Source: Myxococcaceae bacterium (lineage in GTDB: Bacteria > Myxococcota_A > UBA9160). From it: a stretch of DNA of 64,000 bases. Positions within the stretch are counted from its first letter, which is position 1; every line of letters starts with the position of its first letter. Both the position numbers and the translations under genes were made by a program. Shown here piece after piece: positions 38,189-45,723 of this stretch. A model generated the notes under the pieces. That model did not search any database and had not been told where the DNA came from. It was given only the letters and a program-made list of their open reading frames with translations. Location: assembly GCA_905339255.1 (NCBI GenBank), contig CAJPFO010000066.1, forward strand, positions 1-64,000, in the 5' to 3' direction.

Positions 38189-40554
38189 AAGTTCCCGAAG
38201 CGGTCGAGATCGTAGAGTCCCGCCTCGGTCGGATCGCGCCGTTCGAGATCGGTGCGAAGCCAGTCGGAGGTCGGCCAGAAGCGGGCGTCCGTGCGGCGGA
38301 CCCCGAAGCGCTCGACGAACCCAGCGAAGGCATCGGGGCTCGCGACGCCGAGCAGGGCGTCGACGAAGCTCGCGATCGCCTCCGCTTCGACCTCGAAGAA
38401 GAAGTTCGGGTAGTTCCCGAAGTGCCCGCGAACGAGGGTGAGCGTGTCGAGCGCGGGTCGGCGTCGTGCCTCCTCGTTGAACATGTAGGCGACGTTCGTG
38501 TGGTCGTCGTTGTGGACGAGGCCATAGACGAGGTCGTCGCCGCCTTCGGATCCGGCGCGTAGCCGGAGGAGCGAGGCCTCGGGCATGAACGCGACCCAAG
38601 CCCCCCGGATCGAGGCGAGCCTCCGGAGCTCTCGCTCGACGGCGATCTGCACGGGGCCGGCGCCCTCGGCATCGCACGGCGGGGCCGTACAGCGGTTGAG
38701 CCCGTCCGGCGGCCCGGAGACCGCGGGGGTGCGCACGAGCACCTGCTCGATCAGTTCTGCGACGACGTCGTCTCCCCGGTAGCGGACCTGCGTTCCGATC
38801 CCGATCCCGTGCAGTCGATCGAAGAGGAAGAAGTCGAGCTGGCGCGTGGCCCCCACGTACCACGACGCCCGGATCCGCTCGCGTTCGTCCGCGGGGAGGA
38901 ACGAGAGGAAGACCTCTTCGGCCTGCATTCTCAGGTGGTCCATGTAGAGCCGCGTCGAGACCTGATGCAGGACGTTCCCGAAGACGTCGTAGCCGGCGAC
39001 CAGGTCGTAGTAGATCCGTTCGAAGATCGGGTAGTCCATCACCCATGCCGTCTTCGGGATCCCGCCGACGAAGCCCGTGAGAACGTCGGCGTTGTCGAAG
39101 TTCCTGAAGACCGTGAGGAGCGCGTTCCGGTTCCGCCCGTCGCCGTCCCAGATCCAATCGAGCGAGGGGCCCTTTCGCTTCGGATCGCCCGCCCGGTAGA
39201 ACGACTCGCGGAGCTTCAGGTAGCTCCGTTGCTTCAGGTTGTATTCGAGCCAGAGCTCCCCCGGGAGAAAGGCGTTCCCGTGCTCGGCGGGGAGGTCGAG
39301 CAGGTGCTTCGCCCGTTCGAGGAAAGACGCGTCCTTCACCGAGAGGTCGTGATCGGGGTCGAGGAACATCACGAAGAAGTGGTCCTCGATCACGTCGACG
39401 GCGACCTGCCCCCGGCAGACCGGCCCCCGGATGAAGGCCATGACGAGATGCCGCGCGTCTTCGAGGAGGAACTCGTAACGGCTTCGCGCCGGGAGCTGGT
39501 CGAAAGCGACGAACGGGTTGGTCGCCTCCTCGCGCCGGTAGCCCGGAAGCCGGGTCGCCTTCCAGCTCCCGTCGAGAAAGCGGGATCGGAGGGTCTCGAG
39601 GCGATCCCTCGAGAGCGGGAGCACGATGTGCGTCTTGCGGACGATGGTCTCGTCGAGGCGCCGCAGCCGGTAGAAGAAGACGGGCCCCGGATCGTCGGTA
39701 GGCCGCACGGTCGCGATTTCGTCGATGGGCTCTCCGGACGGCGTCCGCGAGCGGACGATGCGGAAGAAAGGCCCGGCCGGAGCGTCTTCGAAGTGGAGGT
39801 GCGAGAGGAACCAGTGTTCGTAGAGGTAGCGGGCCACGATCCGCTCTTCGCGGGAGGCGCCGTTCAGGAACGACTCCCACGCGGCGACCTGCTCGGTCTC
39901 CGAGGTCGTGGGCGGCGTCGGAGGGGGCGCCGGGGGCCGCTGCTTCACGAAGGAGACGAGTGTGCGGAGCTCTTCGTCCGTGAGCGGCGCCGTCGCGTAC
40001 GGCATGCCGCCCTGCGGATGCTCGCGCGCGTACGCATCGAACTCCGACGGGCGCGCACACGAGAGCTCGCGCTGGATGTCGAGGCCGACGCTCGCAGGGA
40101 GCCTCTCGCCCTCCCGGAAGCGGTTCGCCGCCCCGAGCGCGAGCATGCCGAGGACGAGCGGTTCTCCCGCTCCTTCCTCGCCGCTCGTCCCGAGGACGGA
40201 GAAGAACCCCTTCGTTCGCCACTCGGCGCTCCCGTGCGCATCGATTCCGAGCCGGGTCGGCGTCATCGGCAGGAGCCGGCTCGAGTCGTAGACGACTTCC
40301 TTGCTCGCACCGCGCTCGGTCCCCTCCGGCGAGGAGAGGAGGAGCTGACATGGAGCGTCGTAGCAGCCGTGGCAGACGACGCAGCGGTTCTCGAGGACGG
40401 GACGGACCTGTTCTTCGTACGAGACCTCGCTCGCAAAACCTTCGATCGGCGCGAGCGATGCGGCCTCCTCGGGCGCCCGCTCCTCGCTCCGGCGCTCGCA
40501 CGCCGCGAGCAAGCTCGAGACGACGATCGCGAAGACGACCGCGCGAAAGCTCAA
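38185..40554 (-). CDS. cti: fatty acid cis/trans isomerase (Cti), haem-containing
   Basis: About 789 residues. A lipoprotein-like signal (VVSSLLAACERR) is followed by a c-type haem site, NRCVVCHGCYDAPCQL, and a long catalytic domain with blocks such as LLPMTPTRLGIDAHG, HHFVMFLDPDHD-like EDHFFVMFLDPDH, KTAWVMDYPIFERIYYDLVAGYDVFGN and ALDTLTLVRGHFGNYPNFFFEV. Cti converts cis-unsaturated acyl chains of membrane phospholipids to trans in the periplasm, stiffening the membrane under solvent or heat stress. The TTG at 40554 has GGAGG 8 nt upstream and overlaps a preceding short frame as TTGA; ATG 40599 is the alternative. Confidence 0.9.
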   Translation of the reverse strand: MSFRAVVFAIVVSSLLAACERRSEERAPEEAASLAPIEGFASEVSYEEQVRPVLENRCVVCHGCYDAPCQLLLSSPEGTERGASKEVVYDSSRLLPMTPTRLGIDAHGSAEWRTKGFFSVLGTSGEEGAGEPLVLGMLALGAANRFREGERLPASVGLDIQRELSCARPSEFDAYAREHPQGGMPYATAPLTDEELRTLVSFVKQRPPAPPPTPPTTSETEQVAAWESFLNGASREERIVARYLYEHWFLSHLHFEDAPAGPFFRIVRSRTPSGEPIDEIATVRPTDDPGPVFFYRLRRLDETIVRKTHIVLPLSRDRLETLRSRFLDGSWKATRLPGYRREEATNPFVAFDQLPARSRYEFLLEDARHLVMAFIRGPVCRGQVAVDVIEDHFFVMFLDPDHDLSVKDASFLERAKHLLDLPAEHGNAFLPGELWLEYNLKQRSYLKLRESFYRAGDPKRKGPSLDWIWDGDGRNRNALLTVFRNFDNADVLTGFVGGIPKTAWVMDYPIFERIYYDLVAGYDVFGNVLHQVSTRLYMDHLRMQAEEVFLSFLPADERERIRASWYVGATRQLDFFLFDRLHGIGIGTQVRYRGDDVVAELIEQVLVRTPAVSGPPDGLNRCTAPPCDAEGAGPVQIAVERELRRLASIRGAWVAFMPEASLLRLRAGSEGGDDLVYGLVHNDDHTNVAYMFNEEARRRPALDTLTLVRGHFGNYPNFFFEVEAEAIASFVDALLGVASPDAFAGFVERFGVRRTDARFWPTSDWLRTDLERRDPTEAGLYDLDRFGNF

Positions 40555-40784
40555 GCCGGCGGCCTCCGAGTGCTCGAGACGGGGGCTCTCGGCGGCCACT
40601 GCGGCGGATGCGCGCCTCGCGGCGCGGTCGGCCTCTCGAAGCGAGGCGGCGTTGCCGAGAGGCGCAAAGCCGGGCCGAGATGAACGAGTCGCCCGAAAGC
40701 CGTGTCGGATTCGATGGAGAACCGTGCGATGTCCTCCGCCCCGAGGCCCAGGGCCGCTCCGAGTTCTCGCAGGGCCTCTTGCAA
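40551..40784 (-). CDS. possible small protein coupled upstream of cti
   Basis: A 77-residue frame from TTG 40784 (GGAGG 4-5 nt upstream) to a TGA that overlaps the proposed cti start as TTGA. The first half is a helical, Leu/Glu-rich stretch (ELGAALGLGAEDIARFSIES); the second half is Pro/Arg-rich and may be non-native. It fills the gap between mltF-like and cti genes on the same strand. No family recognised. Support is positional only, so this may be spurious. Confidence 0.3.
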   Translation of the reverse strand: MQEALRELGAALGLGAEDIARFSIESDTAFGRLVHLGPALRLSATPPRFERPTAPRGAHPPQWPPRAPVSSTRRPPA

Positions 40785-40810
40785 CTCGCCTCCGGTCTCT
40801 CGGGGAAAGT

Positions 40811-42277
40811 CTAGGGCGCCTTCGCCGCCGCCTCGGCGGCCTCCCGCTCCCGCTGCGTGTCGACGACGAGGCGGTACGCCACGTAGTACTTGTAGATGTT
40901 CGCGACGTAGCGTACCGGCTCCTGTCCGACCTCGCGCGCCACCACCCGTTCGACGTTGCCGAACCAGCGGTTCGGATCGAGACCCTGTGAGGCCGCCTTC
41001 TTGCGGAGCGCCGCCACGCGATTGGGGCCGGCGTTGTATCCCGCGAATGCGAAGAGCGTTCGATTCAGCGGATCGATCGCCGGATCCGAGAAGTGCTGGT
41101 CGATCAATCGTCTCAGGTACTTGGTTCCGGCGTGGATGTTCGCGTCCCTCTGCCGGATGTCTCCGACGCCGAGCTCTCTTCCGGTCGCGGGCATCACCTG
41201 CATGATGCCGATCGCGCCGACCCGGCTCCGGACGCCGTGGTCGAGCCCCGACTCCTGGTACCCCTGCGCGGCGACCATCAGCCAGTCGAACGCGTACTGG
41301 TCGGCGTACTTCCGGAAGATCGCAATCAACTCGAAGAGCTTCTTTCGCTCCTGCTCGGAGCGCGCACGTTTCACGTACTTCAGGCTCTTCAGGTACTCCT
41401 GGAGCTTCTGGTTCCCGAACGCGGTCCCGGCCGCATGCATTCGAGCGAATTCGTTCACCACGCTGGCGAGCTGTGGGCTCTGCTTCCGGAACGCCCACGC
41501 CGTTTCGGCTCCCGTGCGGACCGCGACGTCCGGATGGAGCCGGAGTCCCGGAAGGACTTGCGCCCAGAAGCGGGCCTTGTGGTCGTCGACGATCGCGATG
41601 TCGACGAGACCCGCATTCAGCATCTCGAGGATGTCCTCGTCCTCGAGTTGCTCGGGAGCGCTCTCGATCGCAACGCCCGCCTTCGCCTGCTTCGAGAAGG
41701 ATTCGTTCAGGTGCCAGAGGCTCTGGAAGTAGCTGCTCGTCGGCCGGACGAAGACCGTCTTGCCCGATAGGTCGTCGAGCGTACGGACTTCGGGGGACTC
41801 CGGACCCGTGACGACGATCTCCTTCACGTCCCTCAGGAAGGGGACCGAGAAGTCGACGAAGCGCTCGCGCTCGGGGGTGATGGTCAGGTTCCCGATCGCG
41901 ATGTCCCCGCGACCCTCGACGACTCCCTTCAAGAGATCGTCGCGGTGGACGGGGATGAAGATCACCTCGACCCGAGGTTCTCCCCGCTTTCGCTTCTGGT
42001 TGATCTTCTCCTCGAAAGCCCTGCCGAAATCGTATGCGAGGCCGCGCTGGGTGCCCCGGTCGACGAAGTAGTAGGTCTGGCTCGGAACGACGAGGATGCG
42101 AACGAGCCGCCGGCCGACCATCGCATCGAAGTCTCCCGTGAAGGGTTTGCGGACGGTCTCCGTGAAGGCGGCACTGGCGTTTCCCACGGCAGCGGCAGGA
42201 GGGGCGCTCACGACCAGGAGAGAAGCCGAGCCTGCGAGCAGGAGAGTGATCCTTGCGATGTTGCGGAGAGCGGACAT
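40811..42277 (-). CDS. MltF-like membrane-bound lytic murein transglycosylase
   Basis: 488 residues. A signal peptide (LLLAGSASLLVVSAPPAAA) leads into a solute-binding domain of family 3 (LVRILVVPSQTYYFVDRGTQRGLAYDFGRAFEE, then GRGDIAIGNLTITPERERFVDFSVPF), followed by a C-terminal lysozyme-like SLT domain with the catalytic Glu in AAQGYQESGLDH, then GAIGIMQVMPATGRELGV and FAFAGYNAGPNRV. MltF cleaves peptidoglycan glycan strands to 1,6-anhydro products, with the binding domain acting as a regulator. The start ATG 42277 is where the signal peptide begins. A REP-like palindrome lies 60 bp upstream. Confidence 0.9.
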   Translation of the reverse strand: MSALRNIARITLLLAGSASLLVVSAPPAAAVGNASAAFTETVRKPFTGDFDAMVGRRLVRILVVPSQTYYFVDRGTQRGLAYDFGRAFEEKINQKRKRGEPRVEVIFIPVHRDDLLKGVVEGRGDIAIGNLTITPERERFVDFSVPFLRDVKEIVVTGPESPEVRTLDDLSGKTVFVRPTSSYFQSLWHLNESFSKQAKAGVAIESAPEQLEDEDILEMLNAGLVDIAIVDDHKARFWAQVLPGLRLHPDVAVRTGAETAWAFRKQSPQLASVVNEFARMHAAGTAFGNQKLQEYLKSLKYVKRARSEQERKKLFELIAIFRKYADQYAFDWLMVAAQGYQESGLDHGVRSRVGAIGIMQVMPATGRELGVGDIRQRDANIHAGTKYLRRLIDQHFSDPAIDPLNRTLFAFAGYNAGPNRVAALRKKAASQGLDPNRWFGNVERVVAREVGQEPVRYVANIYKYYVAYRLVVDTQREREAAEAAAKAP

Positions 42278-42334
42278 GGGGCGCCTCGTTTCGACACCGG
42301 AGAAGGATAGGACGAGCCTGCCGGACGTCTCCGG

Positions 42335-42363
42335 GTAGGGGCGACCCGCCGGGTCGCCCCTAC
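42335..42363. repeat. REP-like palindrome, copy 3 (perfect)
   Basis: GTAGGGGCGACCC (42335-42347), loop GCC, GGGTCGCCCCTAC (42351-42363): 13-bp perfect arms. It shares its left arm with the copy at 9305. It lies upstream of the mltF-like gene and downstream of the membrane-protein gene on the same strand. Confidence 0.8.
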
Positions 42364-42433
42364 CGTCCCGGGATCCCGGGACCATCTCGCGGCCTACCGC
42401 CCCCTCGCCGACTCCGGTCGTTCGCCTGCCCGG

Positions 42434-42859
42434 CTACGGAAACTCGAGGATCTCCTGCGCACGTGCGCACGAATCCTCGAAGGCGCGATCGGCCGATGCC
42501 GACTCCGGAGCGCGCGGCTTCGCATCCGCCAGCAGTCGGAGGCTCTGGACGAGCGCGAAGCCCCAGACGGCGAGTGCATGGCCGGCGAGGCCGGGCCGGA
42601 CGAGCCATCCGGCGAGCGCCACTCCGACCAGGCCGAGAACGAGGTCGATGGCGAGGCTTCTCGCCCGCGCCCCCTTTCCGGCGGCGATCGCGCGCGCGGC
42701 GACGAGCGAGGCGTGCACGAGCATGAACGAGACGATCCAGACGTGGGTCGCGAGGCGCTCGCCGACGAAGGGTCCGGCTGCGAGGACGAAGACCGGAAGC
42801 GTCGTGGCGATCGCGGCGGCGAGCGCCACCGCCTTCGAGAAGCGGGCCTCGATCCTCAC
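42434..42859 (-). CDS. small integral membrane protein, third gene of the VWA operon
   Basis: 141 residues with four hydrophobic segments (AVALAAAIATTLPVFVLAAG, THVWIVSFMLVHASLVAARAI, LVLGLVGVALAGWLV, LAVWGFALVQSLRLL) and a hydrophilic C-terminus. I do not recognise the family. The GTG at 42859 has GGAGG 6 nt upstream and overlaps the stop of the PspA-like gene as GTGA. As the membrane component of a VWA/PspA-like operon it could anchor or sense for the other two products. Confidence 0.65.
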   Translation of the reverse strand: MRIEARFSKAVALAAAIATTLPVFVLAAGPFVGERLATHVWIVSFMLVHASLVAARAIAAGKGARARSLAIDLVLGLVGVALAGWLVRPGLAGHALAVWGFALVQSLRLLADAKPRAPESASADRAFEDSCARAQEILEFP

Positions 42860-43404
42860 TGCGAACCTCCTTCGGCGCGGCGGCGGCGCAGCATCTCGAT
42901 CTCGACCTCCTCGTCGGAGACGCCCACGACGCCTCCGGCCTCGGACGGCGCGCACTGTGCGCGCGTCTCGATCTCGGCGCGCCGCAGCCGTGCGCGTTCG
43001 CGGAGTCTCGCGAGCGCCTGCTCCTGCGACGCGAGCCCCTGTGCGAGGGACTCGCGTTCGGCGCGGACCTTGCCGAGCGCCTCCTCGATCGCGTCGGCTC
43101 GCCGGCGCGAGGCGAGAAGGCGCCGAAGCGCGAAGCGTGCGAGATCCTCCTTTCCTCCACGCAGCGCGAGCTCGGCATCCTCGTCGAGACGCGCGTGTTC
43201 GCTCGCTTCGGCTTCGAGGGACCGGACGAGCCTCGCCTCGGAGTCGGCGAGCGCCTGGATCCGCACGCGCTTCTCGGAGAGCGCGAGATCGGCCTCACGA
43301 AGATGTTGCTCGAGCAGGAGCACGCGATCCTCGAGTGCTCCGACGACGCCGTGCGCGTCGGCGCGCACGAGGCGGACGATCCTTTCGATGAGTCGAGAGG
43401 TCAT
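42856..43404 (-). CDS. coiled-coil protein resembling PspA/IM30
   Basis: 182 residues, almost entirely predicted helix with heptad Leu/Ala/Glu periodicity (LLLEQHLREADLALSEKRVRIQALADSEARLV; then ALGKVRAERESLAQGLASQEQALARLRERARLRRAEIETR). It starts with MTSRLIERIVRLVRADAHGVV, similar to the amphipathic helix and ADIN-like start of PspA/IM30 (FSRLGDIVNANINALLD). PspA binds stressed membranes and stabilises them. The start ATG follows an AAGGAG site. It sits between the VWA gene and a membrane protein gene. Confidence 0.65.
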   Translation of the reverse strand: MTSRLIERIVRLVRADAHGVVGALEDRVLLLEQHLREADLALSEKRVRIQALADSEARLVRSLEAEASEHARLDEDAELALRGGKEDLARFALRRLLASRRRADAIEEALGKVRAERESLAQGLASQEQALARLRERARLRRAEIETRAQCAPSEAGGVVGVSDEEVEIEMLRRRRAEGGSQ

Positions 43405-43414
43405 GACGGCTCCT

Positions 43415-44878
43415 TCACTTTTTCTTCGCGCCGGGTCGCGCGGCGTCGAGCGCGTCGGCCTGGAGGCGCTTGGCCTCTTCGGCGCGCTGTGGAGCGGGAG
43501 ACGCCGCAGCCGCCTCGACCTTCGACGAGAGGAGACGAACGTCTTCGAGCTGCGCATCGACCTCGGGCGAGCGGACGAGCTGGTTCATCCCGGACACGAT
43601 CCGCTCGTACGACGCGATCCGTTCGCGGGCCGCTTCGGCGTCGCCGTGCTTCACGTCCTGGGAGAGCTCTCGGCGAAGCCGGTTGTACGCTTCGACGGCG
43701 ACCCCCTTCGTCCAGAGCGTCCGATCGAGTTGCGACGCGAACTCCTCCTCGCGGGCCACTCGCGCGACGCGCGGGCCTCCCTCGAGGTCGAGCGTCCTCG
43801 GCCCGTCGACCCCCCGGTACGAAACCTGAAGTGCGCCGATCTCCTGGATCGGAGCTCCCGTCGGGGGGACGCGAAGCGTCGCGAAGAAGCGCCGCTCCTG
43901 TCCGGCGAAGAGCGTTCCCGGCCGCACCACGAAGCTCCCGCCCGCATCGCGCGAGATCGGGTAGCCGGCCGCTTCGGTCCAGACGATTCCGGGTGCCGGC
44001 GTGAGGCGAACGACGACACCGCTCGCGACCGTTTCGCGAGCGGTATCGAGCTCGGCGGTGAAGATCTCCGAGAGGGACTCGGGGCTCTGCAGATAGTGGA
44101 AGTTCCCGCTTCCGGCATCGGCGAGCGATGCCATGAGCTCTTCGTCGAAGTCCGCGCCGACGCCGATCGTCGAGAGGGCGTACTCGCCGCGGCTCGCCCG
44201 CGCGGCGCGCGAGCGAAGTCCCTCGCGCGAGACGTCCCCCTGGTTCGCGAGGCCATCCGAGATCAGGATCACGCGAGGCGCCCGCCCGCCGCTTCGAGAC
44301 GAGTCGACGGCGTCGAGGGCGAGGTCGAGCCCCGCGGAAAGGCGCGTCCCACCCGCCGCGGAGAGCCACGAAGCCTTCTCGAGCCACGCACGTTTCGCGT
44401 CGGCGTTCGCAGGCGCGAGCGGGATCCGGAGTTCGGCACCGTCCGAGTAGGTGACGAGCGCAAAGCGGTCGCGTTCGCCGAGCCGTTCGATCAGTGCAGC
44501 CACCGCTGCACGCGCATGGTCGAGCTTCTCGCCCGCCATCGAGCCCGATCGATCGAGGACGACGACGAGGTCGGAGGGAAGTCGCTCGTGCAGCTCGCCC
44601 GAAGGGCGGTCGGCGCGGAGCACGATCTCCATGCGAAGCTCGCCGTCGCTTCCTTCGAGGATCGCTCCCCGATCGAGATGCGCGGAGAAGTGGACGGGGC
44701 CCGAAGACGCCGCGTGGAAGGCGAGGGGAAGCGTCGCGGGCAGAACTCGGGAGGGCGCGTCGGCCCTGCGGAGCGCCGCCCCCGCGCCGGCGGTGGCGAC
44801 GAGGAGGACGGCGGCGAGAGTGAACGCCCGGCGGCGCGAGCCTGCGCCGGAAGCGGGGGAGGTCGGGTTGGCATCCAT
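43415..44878 (-). CDS. von Willebrand factor type A domain protein, membrane-anchored
   Basis: 487 residues. An N-terminal signal anchor (RRRAFTLAAVLLVATAGAGAAL) precedes a VIT-like beta region and a VWA domain with an intact MIDAS, Asp109-x-Ser111-x-Ser113 (VVLDRSGSMAGEK), then SAAGGTRLSAGLDLAL and VILISDGLANQGD. The C-terminal 150 residues are helical (GDAEAARERIASYERIVSGMN). The layout resembles YfbK/BatA-like or inter-alpha-trypsin-inhibitor-like VWA proteins. It is the first gene of a three-gene operon and is divergent from the OmpR-type regulator gene. Its substrate or partner is unknown. Confidence 0.82.
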   Translation of the reverse strand: MDANPTSPASGAGSRRRAFTLAAVLLVATAGAGAALRRADAPSRVLPATLPLAFHAASSGPVHFSAHLDRGAILEGSDGELRMEIVLRADRPSGELHERLPSDLVVVLDRSGSMAGEKLDHARAAVAALIERLGERDRFALVTYSDGAELRIPLAPANADAKRAWLEKASWLSAAGGTRLSAGLDLALDAVDSSRSGGRAPRVILISDGLANQGDVSREGLRSRAARASRGEYALSTIGVGADFDEELMASLADAGSGNFHYLQSPESLSEIFTAELDTARETVASGVVVRLTPAPGIVWTEAAGYPISRDAGGSFVVRPGTLFAGQERRFFATLRVPPTGAPIQEIGALQVSYRGVDGPRTLDLEGGPRVARVAREEEFASQLDRTLWTKGVAVEAYNRLRRELSQDVKHGDAEAARERIASYERIVSGMNQLVRSPEVDAQLEDVRLLSSKVEAAAASPAPQRAEEAKRLQADALDAARPGAKKK

Positions 44879-44950
44879 GGTATTTCCTTTCGAGGCGGCG
44901 GGTGCCGCCTCCTCTGTGTACGGCGGAGCGGGATCGGCGACCGTCATTTG

Positions 44951-44994
44951 CGGGTAAACCCGTGGGACTGCTCTTTACGTTCGCTTGACGCGCG
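44951..44994. promoter_or_regulatory. palindrome and OmpR-type 11-bp direct repeats in a divergent gap
   Basis: The gap between the VWA operon and the OmpR-type regulator gene holds a palindrome, CGGGT-AA-ACCCG (44951-44962), and two tandem 11-mers, CTTTACGTTCG (44973-44983) and CTTGACGCGCG (44984-44994), matching at 8 of 11 positions. Winged-helix regulators of the OmpR/PhoB family bind direct repeats with 11-bp phasing, so the downstream regulator may act on both promoters. Confidence 0.45.
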
Positions 44995-45024
44995 GGGGCG
45001 CTCGCGGGCCTAGACTGCGTGGTG

Positions 45025-45723
45025 ATGGGAGAGATCACCGGCATCGAGATCCTCGTGGTCGAGGACGAGGAGGCCATCTGCCGCGGCCTCTGCGACGTGC
45101 TCGCCTATCACGGCCACGCGCCGACGGGAGCGGCGAGCGGCGAGGACGGCGCGCGTCTCGGGCTCGATCCGCGTTTTTCGCTCGTGATCCTCGACGTGAT
45201 GCTCCCGGGACGCTCGGGTTTCGATGTCTGCGAGGAGCTTCGCCGGGCGCGGCCGAGGCTTCCGATCCTCGTCCTCACGGCGCGCGGAGCCGAGGAGGAC
45301 GTCCTTCGCGGGTTTCGCGCGGGAGCGGACGACTACGTGACGAAGCCCTTCTCGGTCGCCGAGGTCGTGGCACGTGTCGAAGCGCTCCTCCGACGTTCCA
45401 GGCGGGCCGTTCGCGACGAGGCCTCGAGCTTCCGGGTCGGAAGCTGGAGAGTCGATCCCGGATCGCTCGTCGCCGAGCGCGAGGGCGAGCGCGTCACGCT
45501 CTCGCGGCTCGAGATGGATCTGCTCGCGCTTCTCGATCGTGAGCGCGGTCGCATCGTGAGCCGGCGCGTACTGCTTCAGGAGGTCTGGGGCTACGAAGCG
45601 CCCGAGCGGATCGAGACCCGCACCGTCGACGTCCACGTGGCGACGCTCCGGAAGAGACTCGGCGACGAGGGCCGGAAGCGGATCGAGACGGTTCGCGGCG
45701 AAGGCTACCGGCTCGCAACATGA
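45025..45723 (+). CDS. OmpR/PhoB family response regulator
   Basis: About 232 residues. The receiver domain has the acidic pair in LVVEDEEA, phospho-acceptor Asp57 (LVILDVMLPGRSG) and Lys in DDYVTKPFS. The C-terminal winged helix ends with TRTVDVHVATLRKRLGDEGRKRIETVRGEGYRLA. Start ATG 45025; GTG codons at 45019 and 45022 are alternatives. It overlaps the sensor kinase gene by ATGA and so forms a two-component pair. Confidence 0.93.
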   Translation: MGEITGIEILVVEDEEAICRGLCDVLAYHGHAPTGAASGEDGARLGLDPRFSLVILDVMLPGRSGFDVCEELRRARPRLPILVLTARGAEEDVLRGFRAGADDYVTKPFSVAEVVARVEALLRRSRRAVRDEASSFRVGSWRVDPGSLVAEREGERVTLSRLEMDLLALLDRERGRIVSRRVLLQEVWGYEAPERIETRTVDVHVATLRKRLGDEGRKRIETVRGEGYRLAT

